The notes below the pieces were generated by a model, which worked only from the letters and a program-made list of their open reading frames with translations, searched no databases and was not told the DNA's origin. A DNA stretch of 11,908 bases. Origin: Podochytrium sp. JEL0797 (lineage: Eukaryota > Chytridiomycota > Chytridiomycetes > Chytridiales > Chytriomycetaceae). The stretch lies in NCBI GenBank assembly GCA_027596195.1, contig JADGJG010000841.1, forward strand, positions 1 through 11,908, written 5' to 3'. The translations under genes were made by a program, and so were the position numbers. Shown piece after piece: positions 1 through 7,826 of this stretch (its first letter is position 1; each line of letters starts with the position of its first letter).

Positions 1-396
1 TGCCAACGCCAACGGAAGATGAGTCATCTCTTTTTTTCTCAAAGATTTGCATATCTGACAATTCCGAAACGCGCTTCTTCTTCAAAAAATACAGTAGAAA
101 AAGAATTTCCTTCCAACTAATCTACTGTTCTCGTTTTTTATTCCCCCTGCCCCTTTTTGTAGTATAATATACGCGTTTTGGGAAAGTTGAATACTTGTTC
201 TCGAAATAAAATCAAATCGAATATTTGTTTTGGTGTGGGGCGTGAACCGCAAAGAGAATTCGCGCACGCGATAATATGCCGCAAAACCATATATGATCCG
301 GTTGTTGTTCGCGACAAGAAGCGTTTCGGGGATCATCGTCCTGAAAGAGCGGAGCGCTACGTTGTTTCGGCGAAAAGACAAAAAAAACCAACACGA
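1..396 (+). promoter_or_regulatory. Upstream region of the EEP hydrolase gene
   Basis: No convincing gene is visible in these 396 bases. The left part is AT-rich. It contains a TATA-like TATAATATA at 163-171 and a perfect 9-bp palindrome ATGAGTCAT at 19-27. The frame of the downstream gene stays open back to about 178, but it has no ATG before 397, so I treat this stretch as promoter plus 5' UTR. It could also hold the 3' end of a gene lying outside the window. The promoter role is inferred from position. Confidence 0.4.
19..27. promoter_or_regulatory. Possible Gcn4/AP-1-type bZIP site
   Basis: ATGAGTCAT is a self-complementary 9-mer matching the known Gcn4/AP-1 consensus (ATGACTCAT on the other strand). 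It lies about 370 bp upstream of the EEP start codon. One 9-mer is weak evidence, and the site may belong to a gene left of the window. Confidence 0.25.
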
Positions 397-2070
397 ATGC
401 CACGCGCCCCATTCCAACCCGGCTGCTACTTTTCCACGCAACAACGCGACTCGATAGTTGTTCGCAACGACAGCTCGATTGAGTTTGAGGTCTCTGTGAC
501 ATTGGACCAGCAGCTCACCGCGTTTGAGTTGGTTCCCATTGGCGGAGTTCTTGTCTCTTCGCGCGGCAACTTTGAGTTTGTTGTTTTCCGGTCTTCGTTT
601 GGCGATGCGGCGCAGGCGAAACTCGTTTGCCCTGGCGCCGAGGTTCGCCTCGGATCCGACGGATTTGGGCGCCTGGCGCGCGGCCTGGTCCTCGACGACG
701 CCAAGGGCCCGCTCAACACTCTCGCCGTGCGCAACACTTCAGCGCAAACCATCCAGGTCGCCATTGGCAGCGACAACTGGGCCGACGTGGCGCCAGGCGA
801 AACGAAGCAGTGGCAAAAGAACTCGGACGCCCTGCTTGGTATCAAGTATTTTGACGCGGCGAGGTGAGCAGTGTCGAGTCGGCACATTCCTACCATTCCT
901 AACAACGTTTTGCAGAGTCGGCCTCCTCATGTCTCCAGGTCATATCCTCACCGTGGGTGACCACAACGACGCGTGGCCGCGTCTCCCAACCCCGCCACTC
1001 CCCAACTCTCTCTCTTTCCTCTCCTTCAACATTCGCTACGGAAATGCCAACGACCTCTTGAATGCGTGGCACTATCGCCGCTACATGCACCGCGACGTTT
1101 ACGCGAAACGTCTCCCAACCGTGTTTGGCCTCCAAGGCAAGACTCCTCTTTCACTTCCCTCCTGAAACTTATCGCGATTTACCCGTTATACCCTTCCATT
1201 ACAGAATCCTTCTTATTCCAAAGACAACAAATCGCCGCCGCCCTCCCGTGGTATCAATATGTCGGCGTCGGTCGCGAAAAGGACCTCGGCGGCGAAGGCA
1301 CCCCCGTATTCTACGACGCGCGCGTCTTTATGCTCAAGTTCACCGAAACCTACTGGCTCTCGGAAACCCCCAACGTGGCCGGATCCGTCACTCCTTCCTG
1401 GGGCAACCACCTCGCTCGCATCGCCACCGTTGCGCACCTCGTGCCCAACAAGTTCCTTCTCGACACCAAATCCGGTATGACATCAGCCTCCCCCGAATTC
1501 CCTGAAATCGTGGTCGTCAACGTGCACCTCGACCATGAAGCTCCCATTGCGCGTCTCAAGAGTGCTCAACTCGTGTGCAAGCGCACCAAGCAGTACCTCC
1601 GCGACGCCAACGTGTCGCCAAACGCGCTCGTTGTCGTGATGGGTGATTTCAACAATGAGGAGTTTGGGTCTCCCGAGAATGTGGCGATGGAGAAGGAGGG
1701 TGGCTTCTGGGACGCGTTGCGCTCGCATGGAAAGGAAGGCACGTTTCATGACTTTACGGGCGTTCCATATGGCCCGCGGATTGATTACATTTACGTATCC
1801 GAGAGTTGGAAGAGTCGCCTCGTGACGTCCGAGATTATCAAGGACAATGAGGACGGGTGGTTCCCTTCGGACCATTTGTCCGTGTTGGCTGAGTTTGATG
1901 TCAAGTCTTTGGCATTGGCGGTGGCGGCGAAGGGAACGGTGGGCGCGCGTGCGGGTGGACTCGCTTCGGTGAATATCGACGCGTTTCGCATGACGCGCAA
2001 GCTTGGGGTCGTGTTGCTCTTGCTTTTGGCATTTGCTCTCACGTTGTCGTTGCACACTGTGAAATTCTAA
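397..2070 (+). CDS. EEP-fold metal-dependent hydrolase with duplicated beta domain and tail anchor
   Basis: Three exons, 397-863, 916-1136 and 1205-2070, give 517 residues. Residues about 190-460 carry the hallmarks of the endonuclease/exonuclease/phosphatase superfamily: SFNIRY (Asn194), GLQE with metal-binding Glu230, the GVGR and WLSETP motifs, NVHLDH (His337, Asp339), GDFN (Asp377, Asn379), RIDYIY (Asp423) and SDH (Asp452, His453). All catalytic positions are present. The family cleaves phosphodiester or phosphomonoester bonds using Mg2+; the substrate cannot be read from the sequence. Residues about 15-172 form a beta-rich region that appears internally duplicated. Residues 496-512 are strongly hydrophobic and followed by only five residues, suggesting a C-terminal tail anchor with the enzyme on the cytosolic side; there is no signal peptide. 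The start is the first ATG in an open frame. Intron 1 (864-915) is GT-AG and intron 2 is GC-AG. It converges on EFG1, with 157 bp between the stops. Confidence 0.85.
1137..1204 (+). other. GC-AG intron splitting the catalytic Glu codon
   Basis: The junction reads CCAAG|GCAAGA at the donor and TTACAG|AATCC at the acceptor. Removing these 68 nt joins G to AA, makes GAA (Glu230) and completes the family motif GLQE before ESFLFQRQQI. Reading through instead gives a stop within about 10 codons. A GC donor needs strong flanking pairing to U1, and AAG|GCAAG provides it. No GT donor at this place restores both the frame and the motif. Confidence 0.85.
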
Positions 2071-2216
2071 TCTATCCCCTTCCTCATTCGGATATGTAAA
2101 AAAAGTCTCTGTGTTTGTTTTCCCTTTCCTTCTTGGCACAACAACGCTTCACAATCGATGGCATCGCTTCGACCCTCCAAAAGGCACCCCCCTCGTCGCG
2201 TCCCGCAAAAATATGC

Positions 2217-2222
2217 TTTATT
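2217..2222 (-). terminator. Poly(A) signal AATAAA of EFG1
   Basis: AATAAA on the minus strand starts 6 nt after the TGA stop of the EFG1-like gene, implying a very short 3' UTR. It lies in the 157-bp space shared with the convergent EEP gene. The hexamer is read directly; its use is inferred from position. Confidence 0.5.
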
Positions 2223-2227
2223 ATTGA

Positions 2228-3482
2228 TCATATTCTGATCTTTCCCTTCTTTGGCTGCGCCTTGAACGCCGCGTCCTTGGGTCCCTTCTTTTGCTTCACG
2301 GCTCTCTCGACGTAGAAATCTTCGGGTTCAATGACCTCGGCGTATTTCGCATCCGTTCCGTCGTCGTCTCCGGTCAAGAAGAAGTCGTCCTCTCCGTCTT
2401 CGTTCTCTTCGTCGTCGTCGTCCTCTTCTTGCTCGGCAGCTGCACGCGAACATACACAAAATAGACAAAAATCAGTCCCGAGCGTCCAGAATCAAAACAA
2501 CCACACCACCGCGCACTCCACACGCAAAGAAACAAAACTCACCCTTCTTGGTAACCTTCTTGTCCACCTTGACCTTTGCCTCCAGCTTCTTGTCCGCCGC
2601 TCCACCCTTCTTTTGACTCTCCACCTTCTCCACCGCAACCTCCGCCCGAATCAACGTCTTGCTCTTCTTCCCCAACCCCGACTGCGCCAAATACAACGCC
2701 ACCTGCTCCTCATCCACCAACACATCCCTCAATCGCAACGCAAAGTTGTCCTTCTTGGCCTCTCCGGACGCGATGGCCTTTTCGACCCCAGACAGGATCA
2801 AGTCGCGCAGGTTGTCGGAGCTCAGGGAGTCATCTGCAGCAGCAGCCTTTCTCTTCTTTTTCGCGGGGGGAGCAGTTGCGGCAGTTTGGGATTCATCGGT
2901 GGTGGAGGTGGTTGGGAAGAGGGAAATGTATTTCATGTCCTTGGGGTAGAATTCAATGTAGGCGAGACGGATGCGTTGTTGGGCAAGGTCTTCAGAGGTG
3001 GAGGAAGCGTCTTGGCCTTCGGCAGTGAGTTCGGCAACGGATTTTTCGAGGCGGGTGATGTTTTTGAGCACCTTTTTGCGCTCTGAGGGATCGATTCCAC
3101 CGCATTTAGAAACAAGGACACCACCATACGATTTCTCAAGAGGGAAGAATCAAGAAAGCTCACCCAAGTGTTTCACAAACTTGTACTTTCCCGAAATATC
3201 GGTTTCGTTCACTTCCCTCGCCTTGTTGACGAGTTCCTTGTTGAGCGACTTGATGCGACGTTCGAGTTCTTGTTTGGTTGTGGCAGGGAGCTTGGGCTAA
3301 TCGTAACCCAAGAGAAGGGGCATTAGAAAGACTGCCGTGATCAAGCCTGGCGTCCAAACACTCACCCTTCTCAAGAGCCGTTCGGCATCTCGAATCTTCT
3401 TGCGGATTCCGGCAGCTCCTCCGTCACCTCCGGTGGATTGTCCCTTAGGGACAACCTTGTATTTTTTGGGTTGCGGGTCCAT
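2228..3482 (-). CDS. EFG1: EFG1-like rRNA-processing protein
   Basis: Four exons on the minus strand (3482-3366, 3296-3164, 3082-2543, 2439-2228) give 333 residues with consistent phases and GT-AG introns of 69, 81 and 103 nt. Family signatures are GIRKKIRDAERLLRR (25-39), a coiled-coil stretch ELERRIKSLNKEL, KYKFVKHLERKK across an exon junction, and the diagnostic YIEFYPKDMKYISLFP (125-140). Yeast Efg1 is a nucleolar 90S-preribosome protein needed for small-subunit rRNA processing. After the core come an NLS-like KKKRK (158-162), a helical Lys/Glu-rich region, a strongly acidic run (EEDDDDEENEDGEDD) and a basic C-terminal end. At 333 residues it is clearly longer than the yeast protein (about 233), by the C-terminal extension. 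The start ATG at 3482 follows a T17 tract and opens with MDPQPKKYKVVPKG. The gene sits last in a minus-strand run of four genes. Confidence 0.88.
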
Positions 3483-3504
3483 CGCTCCAAGTCCGAATTG
3501 CAAC

Positions 3505-3521
3505 AAAAAAAAAAAAAAAAA
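3505..3521. repeat. Homopolymer A17 (T17 on the EFG1 sense strand)
   Basis: Seventeen consecutive A on the plus strand, 22 bp upstream of the EFG1 start codon. dA:dT tracts of this kind are a known nucleosome-excluding promoter element in fungi. In this 134-bp space between two genes it is the most likely core promoter feature of EFG1 (inference). Confidence 0.55.
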
Positions 3522-3616
3522 CGCGTCGAATCTCAAACAACATACCCGCCAGAGAGACACAGAGACATTTTAGTTAAAATCAAAATGAGAAAAACGAGAG
3601 GAAACGACAAAAGAGT

Positions 3617-5003
3617 CTACATCAACAAAAACGCAGCTACCGCACCCAACACCCCGGCAACTAGCCCCGCAGCCCCACTCTTGCTCGTCGCAACCCCCGT
3701 CGCACTCACCCCAGTCGGACTACTCACCACCACCGTCCCCGTCGCAACCACACTCGCCGTCGGCAACAACGCAACCCCCGTCCCAGCCGTCACACCACCC
3801 CCCGCGACAGCCAACACTTGCAAATCACCCGTCTTGGTATCCATCTGCACGATATTCCCACTCGTTGCGCTGTATCGGAACGTGGGGCCTGACTTCCCGA
3901 ACCCTGTGATGGTTGTAGTCGTGTTGGAGACGGTGTCAATGAGGTAAGTGGCACTGCCGTCGTCGGGGAAGTAGGCAAACACGGCGGGAGCTTTGGATTG
4001 ATCCAAGGCGGGAATGTAGACGGTTTGACCGCCGGTGCTGGTGGGGAAAGATCCGAAGGTTTGAGGGGTTGGTTGCCACTAAAAAATTTTACGACGTGAA
4101 TTAGCCAAAAACAAGCGTTACAAAATTTGAAACGGCGAGAATGATTTTGATGTGTGTGCCTTACCCAAGCATAGTGAACCACAAAAATCCAAGCCTGTCC
4201 CGCCGCCAACCCTGGCGCGTTCAAGAAATGCAAGTGGTTCGTTCCCTGCCCAAACACGGGCTTGTAATCCTTTCCGTCAAACGGCTGCGGGGTGACTTGG
4301 ATGTCGGAGATCCAGCTGAGGTTCAGAGCTGGGTTCGTGGAGAGTTGGGAGAGGTTGATGAGGTTTGCGTCGCCGATGCGGAAAATCTTAAGGGTGGAGC
4401 ACAAGCCCGTTCCAATTTTAGAACAAGTGGAAGGGTTGGGGGAAGGGGAACTATACCGCTCCACTTGAATACGCGTACATCACGTTCGTGTCGTGATCCA
4501 AAGTGGCGGCCAAGTCCGTCACGCTTGGCATTTTACCCGACGTCGAGTTTGCAATTGGCACGATCGTCCACGTCTGCGCCTTTGTATCAAACACATGCAT
4601 CACACTCAACCCTTTGCTCTGGTCTCCGTTCAAGACCGTAATGTAGTTCAAGAAGGGTGCGAAAGAGCAGATTGGGTTCGCAGTGTTGAAGGGCGGGCGG
4701 TTCGCAATGTTGGTGAGGAGGTTGGGGGAGGTTGGGGCCGTGGCAGAGGTCCAGGAGGAAGAGGATCCGCCGAGGTTGATGTCGCCGTAAGGGGCGCCAA
4801 AGATGTAGAGGTTTTGCGAAATGTCTTTTTTGGGTTTGATTGGTTTCAGTGAGGGTGTTGGGGGAGGCAGGTGGGTGTGTAGACCACAGGGATCATCCAG
4901 CGAATCACTGGGCATCTACTCGGTACGTACCATTGACGATGCATCCTTCGGCAGAGACAGAAGCGGCCAAGGCGGCGAACGCAAGGAGATTGGAAACCAG
5001 CAT
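3617..5003 (-). CDS. Secreted, GPI-anchored propeller-like surface protein, copy 1 (downstream)
   Basis: Four minus-strand exons (5003-4931, 4824-4457, 4386-4165, 4078-3617) give 374 residues; introns are 106, 70 and 86 nt. Residues 1-18 are a typical signal peptide (MLVSNLLAFAALAASVSA), followed by a short Cys-containing start of the mature chain. The body has repeated beta-strand units such as LYIFGAPYGDINLGG, VMHVFDTKAQTWTIV, VFGQGTNHLHFLN and VFAYFPDDGSATYLIDT, resembling kelch/galactose-oxidase-like propeller blades. The family was not identified and no catalytic residues can be named. The C-terminus is a Ser/Thr/Val stalk, then TSKSGAAG and a hydrophobic tail ending AAFLLM, which fits a GPI-anchor signal. 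Likely a cell-wall or plasma-membrane surface protein. The start codon lies 38 bp after the stop of its paralogue, so its promoter must be within that gene or shared. Splice sites are confirmed by their exact match in the paralogue. Confidence 0.8.
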
Positions 5004-5020
5004 TTTTTTTGGAAATTGTT

Positions 5021-5026
5021 TTTATT
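5021..5026 (-). terminator. Poly(A) signal AATAAA between the tandem propeller genes
   Basis: AATAAA on the minus strand lies 15 nt after the stop of copy 2 and 17 nt before the ATG of copy 1. If used, cleavage would fall at or beyond the start codon of the next gene, so the 3' end of one transcript would overlap the 5' part of the next. Confidence 0.4.
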
Positions 5027-5041
5027 TTGGAACGCCAAGAA

Positions 5042-6459
5042 TTATAACGACAAAAGAAAACATGCAGAAACAACAACAACAAGGAAAGAAACCACCTTCA
5101 CTACACTCCCGTCATTCGTGACATCCATCACCCGCGTCGCAGTCGTCGCAGCCACCACCGACGCCACACTCTGACCACCCACCGAGGGTGCCGCCACGTT
5201 CGCTGCCGTTGTCGCCGTCGCCACAACCCCACCTTTCGTCCCCACACTTGAAACAGACAAACTCCCCACCGGCCCTTCCGCCACCGTCTGCAACAACGTG
5301 ACCCCCGTCCCAGCCGTCACACCACCCCCCGCGACAGCCAACACCTGCAAATCACCCGTCCTAGTATCCATCTGCACGATATTTCGACTCGTTGCGCTGT
5401 ATCGGAACGAGTTGCCTGACTTGCCGAACCCTGCGATGGTCGTGGTCGCGTTGGCGACCGTGTCGATGAGGTAAGAGGCGGTTCCATCGTCGGGGAAGTA
5501 GGCGAACACGGAGGGAGCTTTGGTTTGGTCCAAGGCGGGGATGGAGACGGTTTGTCCGCCGGTGCTGGGGGGGAAGGATCCGTAGGTTTGAGGGGTTGGT
5601 TGCCACTAAAAAATTTATGACGTGATCAGCCAAAACAAGCGCACCAAATCTGAAACAGCGAGAATGATTTGCGTGGGGGAGCTTACCCAAGCGTAATGAA
5701 CCACAAAAATCCACGCCTGTCCCGCCGCCAACCCAGGCGCGTTCAAGAAATGCAAGTGATTCGTTCCCTGTCCAAAAACGGGAATATAATCCGTCCCGTC
5801 AAACGGCTGTTCATTGATGACTGGATTCGCGAGCCACTTCAACTTAAGCGATGGATTCGAGCTCAATTGTGAGAGGTTGATGAGGTCTGCGTCTCCAATA
5901 CGATAAATCTAAAGAAGGGTTGAGACTTGAGGATTTCAAACAAAAAACTCGGGGGATATTTTTACCGATCCTTTCGAATACGCATAAATCACATTCGTAT
6001 CATGATCCAACGTGGCCACTACATCTCCAGCGTCCGGCACGTCCGCACCCGTCACTTTGACCACACTCCAAGTCTGTGCCACCACGTCAAAAACATGCAA
6101 AGCTGAAACACCCAACGCCTTGTCACCATTCAACACGGTGATGTAGTTCAAGAAGGGTGCAAACGAGCAGGTGGGGTTCGCCGTGTTGAAAGGCGGGCGG
6201 TTCGCAATGTTGGTGAGGAGGTTGGGGGAGGTTGGGGCCGTGGCGGAGGTCCAGGAGGAGGAAGAGCCGCCGAGGTTGATGTCGCCGTAGGGGGCGCCAA
6301 AGATATATAGGTTTTGCGAGAGGTCTGGGGGAGCGTTGGGTCAGTTTTCGGACATCGGCCAAACAGTGTTTGTATATCACCTGTCACGGTGCAACCCTCG
6401 CCGCGGACCCCGTTGACAAAGAGAAACAAGGAAACAGAAAGGATCCGGTAAACGTGCAT
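5042..6459 (-). CDS. Secreted, GPI-anchored propeller-like surface protein, copy 2 (upstream)
   Basis: Four minus-strand exons (6459-6381, 6324-5966, 5908-5687, 5605-5042) give 407 residues; introns are 56, 57 and 81 nt at exactly the same positions and phases as in copy 1. A signal peptide (MHVYRILSVSLFLFVNGVRG) leads into GEGCTVT. The body follows copy 1 closely; exon 3 is 74 codons in both, and residues 189-220 are identical to 190-221 of copy 1. The stalk after the propeller-like part is about 34 residues longer and quite different, rich in Ser, Thr, Val, Ala and Gly, ending in a hydrophobic tail (SFLVVVVSACFLLSL) that fits a GPI signal. An in-frame ATG at 6480 would add MQQQKNK; I prefer 6459 because it gives a cleaner signal peptide. 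Function unknown beyond a likely surface role; kelch-like is a shape-based guess. Confidence 0.8.
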
Positions 6460-6477
6460 CTTGTTTTTTTGTTGTTG

Positions 6478-6489
6478 CATTCTAGAATG
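6478..6489. promoter_or_regulatory. 12-bp palindrome, heat-shock-element-like
   Basis: CATTCTAGAATG is perfectly self-complementary and contains TTCnnGAA, the inverted unit pair of a heat shock element. It lies about 20 bp upstream of the copy 2 start codon, in the 113-bp gap after the TMEM198-like gene. A full element normally has at least three units and only two are visible, so the assignment is tentative. Confidence 0.25.
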
Positions 6490-6572
6490 ACCCGCCACAA
6501 TTTTGCCCACCCGCGCTCATGTGTGACATAAGAAGAGAAAAGAATGAAAAACAAGAAAAATACCAATTCATT

Positions 6573-7794
6573 TCACTTCTCTGGCCCATGTCTCCTCTTC
6601 CCCCCATTAATCCGATACTGCACAACCACCCCCACCACCGCCAAAACCCCCACCGTGACCCCCAACGCCACCACCTTCCCATCCACCACAAAACCCCCAC
6701 CCCCCCCCCCCCCCCCCCCGCACCCCACCCCACCCACCCCCCACCCCCGGCCCCGCGCCCCCCCCTCCCCCCCCCCCGCCCCCCCCCCGCCCCCCCCCCC
6801 ACACCCACCCCCCCAACCCCAACTCCACCCCCCAAAAACGCCTCACTTGCCTTCTGAAACCCGGTCCCCGCAAAGCAATCGACCCCAAAGACGACAGCGT
6901 ACCCGCCTACGACGGACGTGGCTACAATGACGACGTGTTTTTCGAGAAAGAAGGCGATCGCGACGCCGACCACGCAGAGGGAGATGAGGTAGATTGTGCG
7001 GGGGGTTCCCGTTTCGAGCGGGCCGAGGAGGTTGAAGGAGAGGGAGGAGAGGCCGAGGAAGAGGCCGCCGAGGCAGCCGATGATGGCGAGGCCGAGTTTG
7101 ATGAGGCAGAGGAGGAGGGCGCCGCCTTTTTTATGGAGGGTTGTGGGTGGGATGGAAGAGGAGAAGGGGGGGGGGGGGCGTGAGCAAGCGGAATGGTTAC
7201 GGATTTGGGTCGATATTCTCACAAAAACTTACCCATCAATCCAACCGCCGCAGACCCATACATGACAACATTGCTATCGCTCGGATACCCCTCAGGAGGC
7301 CTAAAATGCATGAGCCCAGAGTATCCCGCAATCGCGCCGGCCACGAATCCCATGAGGAAGAGGGTCGGTTTGTAGAGTTTGAATCCGAGGATGAGAAAGT
7401 ACTACACATTTTTTGATTAATTTATGTGTGTGTTTTGGTTTCGCACATGAGGATTCCGGGGAGAAAATGGGATAATAAAAAAGCAACAAAAGACGTACAA
7501 ATCCAACCCCGATCGCGACCGCGCCCAGGATTCCGTTATTTGCCGTGATAGTATGTACGATATCTTATCCGATGGAAAAGTGTGGAGGGGGTGTTGTTCA
7601 TACAGAATTTGAACCTCGAAACAACAAAAACGCGTCGACAAAAAGAGGGGGAATCGCATACCCGTGACATTGCTCGGCACAGCGGGCACAATCGATCCAT
7701 TCCCATTCAACGGATTCAAGAGTCCATTTATCGCGCCGCCCATCGGGTTCGCGGCGGAAGTGAGATTCAGAAGTGAACCCACTACGTTTGACAT
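6573..7794 (-). CDS. TMEM198/DUF4203-type multi-span membrane protein
   Basis: Minus-strand exons 7794-7662, 7563-7499, 7401-7233 and 7125 to about 6851 are well supported (GT-AG introns of 98, 97 and 107 nt) and give 214 residues. A last exon ending at the TGA at 6573 encodes a further transmembrane segment from FVVDGKVVALGVTV to VVVQYRINGG and a basic tail GKRRHGPEK. The core YFLILGFKLYKPTLFLMGF (67-85) matches the DUF4203/TMEM198 pattern, followed by several more hydrophobic Gly-rich helices, making about seven in total; the N-terminal 45 residues have NLT and NVT sequons. Human TMEM198 acts as a scaffold in Wnt/LRP6 signalling; the fungal role is unknown. The join to the last exon is unresolved: a 140-nt G tract lies between and the frame changes. 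A GC-AG intron 6850-6765 (86 nt) would restore frame but leave a poly-Gly linker. Length about 277 residues if so. Confidence 0.75.
6694..6833. repeat. Extreme C-rich (minus-strand G-rich) low-complexity tract
   Basis: About 140 bp are nearly all C on the plus strand, with uninterrupted runs including C20 at 6700-6719 and several of 8-12, broken by single A, G or T. On the sense strand of the TMEM198-like gene this is a chain of G runs, strongly G-quadruplex-prone. It lies between two convincing coding parts of that gene that are in different frames. It may be an unusual intron, a poly-Gly coding expansion, or an assembly or sequencing artefact. Confidence 0.85.
7166..7178. repeat. Intronic G13 (C13 on the sense strand)
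   Basis: A 13-base homopolymer inside intron 3 of the TMEM198-like gene. On the transcribed sense it is poly-C, as in the other intronic tracts of this window. Confidence 0.7.
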
Positions 7795-7826
7795 ATTTGA
7801 TTTTTTTTCGCGGGGAAAAACAAAAA
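7795..7826. promoter_or_regulatory. 32-bp bidirectional start-codon spacer
   Basis: Only 32 bp separate the ATG of the TMEM198-like gene (minus, 7794) from the ATG of the membrane protein gene (plus, 7827). The spacer is a T8 tract, a CGCGGGG core and two A5 runs separated by a C, so each gene reads an A-rich leader just before its start codon. Any promoter must sit here or extend into the two coding regions. Confidence 0.6.

Larger units (their letters stand above)
3617..6459 (-). repeat. Tandem gene duplication with mosaic similarity
   Basis: The two propeller-like genes form a direct head-to-tail repeat with a unit of about 1.45 kb. Long patches are almost identical at DNA level, for example 4680-4820 against 6178-6320, and 3780-3900 against 5305-5420, including silent sites. 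Intron 3 ends also match (4075-4115 against 5602-5640). Between these patches the copies differ strongly in the middle of exon 2, in the signal peptides and in the C-terminal stalks. Confidence 0.85.

Noticed and set aside
178..396. Upstream extension of the EEP reading frame
   Set aside because: The frame is open but begins with TTG and has no ATG before 397; the stretch has poor coding character and fits a 5' UTR.
6544..6930. Plus-strand Pro-rich ORFs over the C tract
   Set aside because: They are low-complexity shadows opposite the TMEM198-like gene, with no domain and no proper start context.
6482..7125. One continuous minus-strand ORF including a Gly/Trp-rich protein after FQK
   Set aside because: After the G tract the Trp-rich reading is plainly a shifted frame of the membrane helix FVVDGKVVALGV, so the Gly/Trp protein is not real.
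6935..7183. Plus-strand ORF rich in Glu and Ala
   Set aside because: It mirrors hydrophobic Leu/Val/Gly codons of exon 4 and intron 3 of the membrane protein gene on the other strand.
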